DNA from: CALGYY01 sp964585485
GTDB taxonomy: Bacteria > Bacteroidota > Bacteroidia > Bacteroidales > CAIWKO01
Length of the DNA: 19,233 bases
Reading direction: 5' to 3'
NCBI GenBank assembly: GCA_964585485.1
Contig: CAZPDS010000051.1
Location: 1 to 19,233, forward strand
Part shown: one piece after another, positions 14,261-19,233 of the stretch
Position numbering within the stretch: position 1 is the first letter of the stretch
Layout: every line of letters begins with the position of its first letter
Translations under genes and position numbers: made by a program
Notes under the pieces: model-generated
The model's input: only the letters and a program-made list of their open reading frames with translations
The model's database searches: none
What the model was told of the DNA's origin: nothing

Positions 14261-14926
14261 CTAGTAAATAATCTGATAGGTTGTGGTATCGTGAGCCGGG
14301 CAGTAAATCGTGGCGTGGTGCGATTCGGTGTTGCCATTGCGAAGCACATCCCAGGTGAGGGTGATGCTCGAATTGCCGTTGGTCCGGCATTTAATCCATG
14401 TGTCAACACTGGCACCGTATTCCGTGTGCACAGTGTTGTCGCAACATTCATAACAGCCCATGGCGCCCGTGGTGAAGCCGTAGGTTATCATGTCGCCCGA
14501 ATCAGCGGGACTCAGGTTGAAGGCCCTGATTTTAAGCCAGGCAATCGGGGTGATGCTGAAGGCCGGTGTATAGGTGATGCCGGGCACGATATCGCTGGCC
14601 GGAATTTCCTTCGATATCGTAAAATAGCCCTCTTTTGACAAGTTAAAACGATAGCCGGAGGTGCGTTCTTCAGCTGCGTCGAAGGTGAACAACCCAGCGG
14701 CATCCGTAGTGCTGGTGCCTATTTCCTGATAGCCGGCGTTGAACACACCGTCGGTGATTTTGCTGCCGGAAAACACCACTTTCACCCCTTCCAGGGCGGT
14801 GCCGGATGTGGCGTCACTTACGGTTCCTTCTACCCGGATGGTATTGTTGTCTTTTTTGCAGGCGGCCATTGTAATAATCAATGACAGGATCAAGAATAGT
14901 AACCCAGACTGTTTTATGCTTTTCAT
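14261..14926 (-). CDS. Lipoprotein with carboxypeptidase-regulatory-like domain and cysteine-bearing C-terminus
   Basis: A 221-residue lipoprotein; the signal peptide ends in MAAC (Cys23), and mature residues C-K-K-D resemble the surface-export signal of Bacteroidota. Residues about 30-110 form a carboxypeptidase-regulatory-like/CNA-B type beta-sandwich (VEGTVSDATSGTALEGVKV, then a GLFTFDAAEE stretch). The C-terminal half is beta-rich and holds five cysteines: Cys158, Cys161, Cys162, Cys180 and Cys209, the first three as CYECC. They could form disulfides or bind metal. Start at 14926 because upstream residues of the open frame lack a signal peptide. It lies 49 bp downstream of the protease-like gene on the same strand. 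Its function is unknown. Confidence 0.75.
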   Translation of the reverse strand: MKSIKQSGLLFLILSLIITMAACKKDNNTIRVEGTVSDATSGTALEGVKVVFSGSKITDGVFNAGYQEIGTSTTDAAGLFTFDAAEERTSGYRFNLSKEGYFTISKEIPASDIVPGITYTPAFSITPIAWLKIRAFNLSPADSGDMITYGFTTGAMGCYECCDNTVHTEYGASVDTWIKCRTNGNSSITLTWDVLRNGNTESHHATIYCPAHDTTTYQIIY

Positions 14927-14975
14927 CCCCTTGTGTTTAGCAGGGTAAAAATACAAAGAAATCAGGTGCCGGCCT

Positions 14976-17801
14976 TTATTGGATGCCCGAAATATCGAGG
15001 CTGTACACAAATTCTGGAATAAATTGCCGGGTATTAAAAACCCACGAAGCCCGAATTCCCAGTTCAAAGGGTGCAAGGAAGCGAAAAAAATGAACGTTGG
15101 CAAAGCACTCGGCGCCGGCACTGGCGTAGTATTGCCTGAGGTCACCGTAGGTTCCTTCCGCGTAATCGAAGAAGCCATTCATCCATATTCGTTTGAGATA
15201 GAACACGGATCCCAGGTGAAGATCCGGATACAACAAGGGGGCTGTATAATTAATCCGTACGCAAGCCAGGCGGTCGTTGTACGCATCACGTACACCCCGG
15301 GGATAGGCGATCAGGTCTGCGTATTTGTAAGGTTTGCTGGTGTTTTGCTGATAAGCGAGATGAACATAAACATTGTGATGTCGGCCAATACCGGGGAAAT
15401 ACAACGTACTCCGCAGTGCGAACATATCGCCGAGCATCATGCCGTCGAAGGGGGTATGGCGGTAATCGGCCGTCAGCATCTGACCCCAGCGCGGTTCAAT
15501 GTCTTTTCGTGATCGCAAGGTCTGCTGATTCCAATACAGCTGGTAGTCCAGGGTGCGCATGTGCCCGCTAAAATAGTCTTCCGGATAATTTGTGCGGGGC
15601 AGGATTTGATACCAGGTACTGGAAACCCTGAACTGCAACCATCGCGACCAGCGGCCTGACGAGAGGTTGATGGGCAGTCGGACGGATGTTCGCAGTGAGC
15701 TTTCCTGCCAGTGGTAATATGTGTTTTCAAGATCAGGATGGGCTGCCTTGCGCCGTCCGAAGGTGTACCGAAAATCGAAGATCGGATACCACTGACTGAA
15801 ACTTACGTCAGCAAACCAGAGATCCTGGTTTTCGGTCAGCATATACTCCCAGCCCAGCGTGGCGGTCAGGGTCGATAACTTGTTTTGCGACATCAGTGTT
15901 AGGCCGGGGTTGATGCTTTGCCGGTCGGCATTCACAGAAATCGGTCCCCAACTGTGCGGATTGAAAAGATGCAGAAATTTATAATATCTCCTTACGGGAT
16001 AAGATACAAGTGTGTCGGATTTTAAGGGCAGGGGGCTTTCCTGCGAAAGCAGCGAAGTAAATAGCCGGGCTTGAGTGGTGGCTGCGGACGACTTTATGGC
16101 CGGCCCCAGTGGGTTCGTGGACCCTGTCCTGATTGCGTAGCCCCGGGCATGGCAGTCGGCGTAAAGAAGGCGGTCTTCGTTTAGGCAGATCGCGGGTTCC
16201 AGGGCGCCGTAAGCCACAGAGCTTACCTGGTGTAGTTCGCGGGTGCGAAGGTTATACCGATAAATGTTGTCAATCCCCTCAGATCCGGACGAGAAGAAGA
16301 TTACAGGGCCCTTCAGGTAAGGATCACTGAACTCTGTTAGCGGTTCCGGTTTTATTCGTTGCAGCTCCTGCAGGTTCTCATCGCACAGGAAAAAGTGCTT
16401 CTGGTCATGCTGAAGCAGAATACACAGGATGCTGTCGCCCCTTGCCGACCAGGTGGGTGTCATAAGCTGAACCCCTTCCGGAAAGCGCTGCTGAAGGATG
16501 AGTTCACCGTTGTCGCTGCGCCGGATTTCAAGGGCATGGGTGTTTTTTAAATCAACAGAAACGCATACAATGCGGCGCCCGTCAGGGTTTAGGGCGGGCG
16601 CAAACAAGCGGCTGCGATGGGTAAGTTGTTTCTTTTGTCCTCGCTGACGGTCATACCGCCAGAGGTTTGAATAGTTGCGGTTTTCCCAGCGTGGGTCGTA
16701 GCCGGCTTCTGCCCATACCACCATGGAATCGTTGGCTGATAAGGAGTGCAGACTTTGGAAGCCGGTATGAAACAGCACCCGTTCTTTTCCGTTAATGGGG
16801 ATTTCAACCACCCTGCTGGTTTCATCCAACCCGTAACGGAATGCGAGCGTTTCGCCGGATTTTCCAGGAACCGGCTGCCGGTAACTGGTGTAGTGCCGGT
16901 GATTGGGTGAACTGATTGTGAAATATGGGCTTTCGGCATACTGGCGCTCTTTGGTGCGCCACAGGCTGTCGAGCTGATGCATTATTTTTTTGTAGAGACC
17001 GGTCTTGGATCGTCCGCTGCTGATGCGAATGCCGCGGTTAAAGGGGGTTATCATGATAGGGATATGCCCCGCCTTGTGCAGGGCCCGTTGCCAAATTTCC
17101 GGTCCGTAATCACGGCGGGCCATGACGACCAGATGATAACCCAACACATAATGGTCGGGGACAAAGTCTTTGTACGATCCAAACACTGCTTTGTCGTAGT
17201 GATAGGGCCCGCGTTCCAGCAATTGTGCCCGCAAATCCGCATCGAAGGCCGGCAGACGGCCGCGGCCTGCCTGACTAAGCAGTGTCTCAGTCAGGGTGGC
17301 ATCTCCTTCCAGAAACCAGAACGGCACAAAGGTGCCCATAATACCCGCGGTTATTTGTTCTCCAAAAAACCAGGAAAGTACTTTTGTGAAGCCTTGATTT
17401 AGCTTGCTGAGCTGTACCAGATGCCGGTACTCATGCAGGGCCAGTTGATCGATCCAGTCTTGTGCGTAGTTGTCCTGAGGTGGGGTGCTTACAAATTCCA
17501 TCCGGCGGGGAGCCCATGCCACAAAGGCATTGGAGAAAACACTGGAAGGATGAAGTACCACGGTAATTCGGTGGGGTGCGGCATTCAGGCTGTAGGCCGC
17601 GCGTTCGTAATTTCGTTCAAGGGCACCTGCCAATTGTTGTGCAATGCGCAGCGCGCTATCGGGAAAAAGCAAGCTGAAGTGCGGTGTTTTCATGATCTGC
17701 CAGCGATGGGAAGCCGGATCCTGCCCGCTGTAGAAAAATTGACCCCAGGCGGTACTGGTAGCGAAGAGAAGAATTGTCAGGTAGCAGAGCAGGCGTTTCA
17801 T
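14976..17801 (-). CDS. HExxH-protease/TolB-like propeller/outer-membrane barrel protein
   Basis: A 941-residue exported protein. A signal peptide (MKRLLCYLTILLF, ending near TAWG) is followed by a gluzincin-like region with HEYRH (123-127; His123, Glu124, His127) and a possible third zinc ligand in FLEGDATLTE (Glu165). Residues about 285-590 carry TolB-like propeller pieces such as FAPALNPDGRRIVCVS and TPTWSARGDSILC. From about 610 the sequence turns into alternating amphipathic strands with HSWGP, INPGLTL and SQNKLSTLT, as in Bacteroidota outer-membrane barrel proteins. The last residues (LDISGIQ) do not end in the usual aromatic. I choose the ATG at 17801; a TTG start at 17822 would add seven residues. 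Proteolysis by it is inferred from the motif. Confidence 0.8.
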   Translation of the reverse strand: MKRLLCYLTILLFATSTAWGQFFYSGQDPASHRWQIMKTPHFSLLFPDSALRIAQQLAGALERNYERAAYSLNAAPHRITVVLHPSSVFSNAFVAWAPRRMEFVSTPPQDNYAQDWIDQLALHEYRHLVQLSKLNQGFTKVLSWFFGEQITAGIMGTFVPFWFLEGDATLTETLLSQAGRGRLPAFDADLRAQLLERGPYHYDKAVFGSYKDFVPDHYVLGYHLVVMARRDYGPEIWQRALHKAGHIPIMITPFNRGIRISSGRSKTGLYKKIMHQLDSLWRTKERQYAESPYFTISSPNHRHYTSYRQPVPGKSGETLAFRYGLDETSRVVEIPINGKERVLFHTGFQSLHSLSANDSMVVWAEAGYDPRWENRNYSNLWRYDRQRGQKKQLTHRSRLFAPALNPDGRRIVCVSVDLKNTHALEIRRSDNGELILQQRFPEGVQLMTPTWSARGDSILCILLQHDQKHFFLCDENLQELQRIKPEPLTEFSDPYLKGPVIFFSSGSEGIDNIYRYNLRTRELHQVSSVAYGALEPAICLNEDRLLYADCHARGYAIRTGSTNPLGPAIKSSAATTQARLFTSLLSQESPLPLKSDTLVSYPVRRYYKFLHLFNPHSWGPISVNADRQSINPGLTLMSQNKLSTLTATLGWEYMLTENQDLWFADVSFSQWYPIFDFRYTFGRRKAAHPDLENTYYHWQESSLRTSVRLPINLSSGRWSRWLQFRVSSTWYQILPRTNYPEDYFSGHMRTLDYQLYWNQQTLRSRKDIEPRWGQMLTADYRHTPFDGMMLGDMFALRSTLYFPGIGRHHNVYVHLAYQQNTSKPYKYADLIAYPRGVRDAYNDRLACVRINYTAPLLYPDLHLGSVFYLKRIWMNGFFDYAEGTYGDLRQYYASAGAECFANVHFFRFLAPFELGIRASWVFNTRQFIPEFVYSLDISGIQ

Positions 17802-17831
17802 GAATTTCTGTATCTTTACCAAACGAAGGTA

Positions 17832-17848
17832 GTGATTTCCTGAATCAC
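17832..17848. promoter_or_regulatory. Palindrome between two divergent genes, possible operator
   Basis: GTGATT-tcctg-AATCAC is a perfect 6-bp inverted repeat with a 5-nt centre in the 80-bp gap between the protease-like gene and the PF04020-type gene. Near-consensus -7 boxes flank it: TACCTTCG on the minus strand (17831-17824) and TATCTTTA on the plus strand (17811-17818). A regulator could bind here and affect both genes; this is inference. Confidence 0.25.
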
Positions 17849-17881
17849 ACCGCGTTCAATACTTCGGTTAATGATTTGACG

Positions 17882-18238
17882 ATGAAAAACTTTTTACTGA
17901 AATTATTGGTCAGTTCCATCGCGGTCTATCTTACCGCCTGGATCTTGCCGGGCGTGCACCTGGATTCGTTCTGGGTTTCACTGCTGGTGGCCCTGGTACT
18001 GGGATTGGTGAATGCCTTTTTAAAACCCTTACTTGTTATCCTGACCATCCCCGTCACAATTTTCACTTTTGGTCTGTTCCTGATCGTGATCAATGCTGCA
18101 CTGGTCATGTTTGTCAACCACATTGTGCCGGGATTTACGGTGGATGGCTTCTGGTGGGCGGTTGCCTTCAGTCTGATTGTTAGTCTGGTTTCCAGCTTGC
18201 TGGAAATTCCCGTGCGCAACCAGCATCAGCATCACTAA
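17882..18238 (+). CDS. Four-helix membrane protein of the phage-holin-4/PF04020 type
   Basis: A 118-residue protein with four hydrophobic helices, at about 3-24, 31-53, 57-80 and 88-110, and the family pattern LGLVNAFLKPLLVILTIPVTIFTFGLF (about 40-66) followed by a polar loop VPGFTVDGFWWA. Despite the name, PF04020 proteins are mostly chromosomal and their role is undefined; nothing here suggests a prophage. The tail is His-rich (NQHQHH). I start at the ATG at 17882 rather than a TTG two codons upstream. It is convergent with cysN and overlaps it by 4 bp at the stop codons, so no terminator can lie between. Confidence 0.85.
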   Translation: MKNFLLKLLVSSIAVYLTAWILPGVHLDSFWVSLLVALVLGLVNAFLKPLLVILTIPVTIFTFGLFLIVINAALVMFVNHIVPGFTVDGFWWAVAFSLIVSLVSSLLEIPVRNQHQHH

Positions 18239-19233
18239 ACGATCATTCCGGCGCCCACCGTTTCGTTGGTCCCTTCATCAATCAGAATAACACTGCCGGT
18301 GCTGCGGTTGATGCGATATTTATCCGTAAAGAAGGGCTGTGTCGTGCGGATCGAAACCCTGGCGATATCGTTGAGCCCAACGCTGAGGTCATTTCCAGTG
18401 CGGTGAAGCGTATTGATATCGACTTTGTAGCGGATTTCTTTGATTACGCAGCGTGCATCGCGCGTCGTGTGCCGTATGGCATATTTGCCGTTCGGGACAA
18501 GTTTCTTTTCGCTCATCCAGCATAACATGATGTCGAGATCCTGACTTATCAGGGGCATATTGTTTTCGCGAACCAGCATGTCGCCCCGGCTAATGTCAAT
18601 TTCATCGTCGAGGCGGATGGTCACCGACATCGGCGGGAAGGCTTCCTGCACCGGTCCATCCATGGTTTCAATGGCTTTCACCGTGCTGGTAAGCCCCGAG
18701 GGCAGCACCATCACTTTGTCGCCGGGTTTGAAAATACCACCGGCCACGCGTCCTGCGTAGCCCCGGTAATCGTGAAAATCATCGCTGTAGGGACGAATAA
18801 CATATTGCACCGGAAATCGGCAATCCAGCATGTTTTCATCACTACTGATGTGGACCGCTTCAAGCATGTCCAGCAAGGGCTGTCCTTTGTACCAGTCCAT
18901 GAGCAGCGATTTCTCTACCACATTGTCACCGTTCAGCGCACTGATGGGCACAAAGCGGATGTCGTGCACATCCAGCTTACTGGAAAAGTTTTTAAAATCG
19001 CGTTGTATGTCTTCGTAGATCGATTGTGAATAGTCCACCAGATCCATTTTATTGATGCAGATAATAAGGTGGGGGATTTTCAACAGTGAGGCGATAAAAG
19101 CGTGTCTCCGCGTTTGCTCGATGACGCCTTTGCGTGCATCGATGAGGATGATGGCCAGATTGGCGGTTGAAGCCCCGGTAACCATATTCCGGGTGTACTG
19201 GATGTGCCCGGGCGTATCGGCGATGATGAATTT
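18235..19233 (-). CDS. cysN: Sulfate adenylyltransferase subunit 1 (CysN), 5' end outside the window
   Basis: The last 332 residues of the GTPase subunit of ATP sulfurylase, which with CysD makes adenosine 5'-phosphosulfate from sulfate and ATP. The visible frame opens at the window edge with the G3 motif DTPGH, and the line TGASTANLAIIL follows; next come the G4 motif NKMD and the G5-like SALNG. The rest is the translation-factor-like beta-barrel pair ending ETVGAGMIV, typical of CysN. About 85-90 N-terminal residues, including the GxxxxGKS loop, are missing from this window. It converges on the PF04020 gene. EF-Tu itself is excluded by the C-terminal part. The cysD partner presumably lies beyond the edge. 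Confidence 0.92.
   Translation of the reverse strand, partial: KFIIADTPGHIQYTRNMVTGASTANLAIILIDARKGVIEQTRRHAFIASLLKIPHLIICINKMDLVDYSQSIYEDIQRDFKNFSSKLDVHDIRFVPISALNGDNVVEKSLLMDWYKGQPLLDMLEAVHISSDENMLDCRFPVQYVIRPYSDDFHDYRGYAGRVAGGIFKPGDKVMVLPSGLTSTVKAIETMDGPVQEAFPPMSVTIRLDDEIDISRGDMLVRENNMPLISQDLDIMLCWMSEKKLVPNGKYAIRHTTRDARCVIKEIRYKVDINTLHRTGNDLSVGLNDIARVSIRTTQPFFTDKYRINRSTGSVILIDEGTNETVGAGMIV

Noticed and set aside
14245..14262. GC-rich inverted sequence around GGCCGGCC as a terminator of the lipoprotein gene
   Set aside because: The pairing is imperfect and no T-run follows on the minus strand.
14032..14638. Long frames on both strands across the DUF2520/lipoprotein junction
   Set aside because: They cross two well-supported genes in other frames and lack domains or a start context.
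17882..18238. PF04020 'phage holin' gene as a sign of a prophage
   Set aside because: The family is mainly chromosomal, and no lysin, capsid, integrase or attachment site is visible.

Overview
The window looks like a chromosomal segment of a Gram-negative member of the phylum Bacteroidota, genus not identifiable. The evidence is the TAnnTTTG type of -7 promoter element upstream of several genes, the near absence of Shine-Dalgarno sequences, the exbB-exbD-exbD-tonB layout, lipoproteins whose mature N-terminus is C-K-(K/R)-D, a futalosine-pathway mqnA, and a DUF2520/KdsC-like/UbiA/Maf gene string typical of that phylum. Apparent GC is around one half. No insertion sequence, prophage, CRISPR array or resistance gene is visible; this is mostly housekeeping and cell-envelope DNA.

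Layout. Positions 1-13 look like the 3' end of a tRNA-Ser, followed by a terminator (30-51) and about 730 bp without a gene that carries two matching short palindromes. From 783 to 6927, all on the plus strand, lies an envelope-energisation block: a 69-residue membrane protein, a PstS-like lipoprotein and a TPR protein, a strong terminator (3693-3723), then exbB, two different exbD genes and tonB, closed by a second terminator (6948-6975). A di-haem cytochrome c peroxidase-like lipoprotein follows (7034-8203). Next come two minus-strand integral membrane genes (an EamA/DMT transporter and an MgtC/DUF4010 protein), plus-strand mqnA, and a minus-strand operon DUF2520 > KdsC-like HAD phosphatase > UbiA prenyltransferase > Maf. 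Upstream of it on the same strand are a cysteine-bearing lipoprotein and a 941-residue protein combining a HExxH protease-like region, a TolB-like propeller and a probable outer-membrane barrel. The window ends with a small four-helix membrane protein (PF04020 type) and the 3' part of cysN, cut by the window edge.

How the genes may work together. ExbB/ExbD/ExbD/TonB convert proton-motive force into outer-membrane transport. The PstS-like lipoprotein and TPR protein beside them have no ABC-transporter partners here and probably serve the envelope or the Ton machine rather than a Pst system. MqnA supplies menaquinone, the electron carrier that a respiratory periplasm with a cytochrome c peroxidase would use. 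The KdsC-like phosphatase points to Kdo/LPS synthesis.

The points most worth a second look are the protease-propeller-barrel fusion with its cysteine-rich lipoprotein neighbour, the Ton-linked PstS-like protein that lacks the usual phosphate-binding motif, the two unlike ExbDs, and two genes whose -7 element ends exactly 4 nt before the ATG, which suggests leaderless transcripts.
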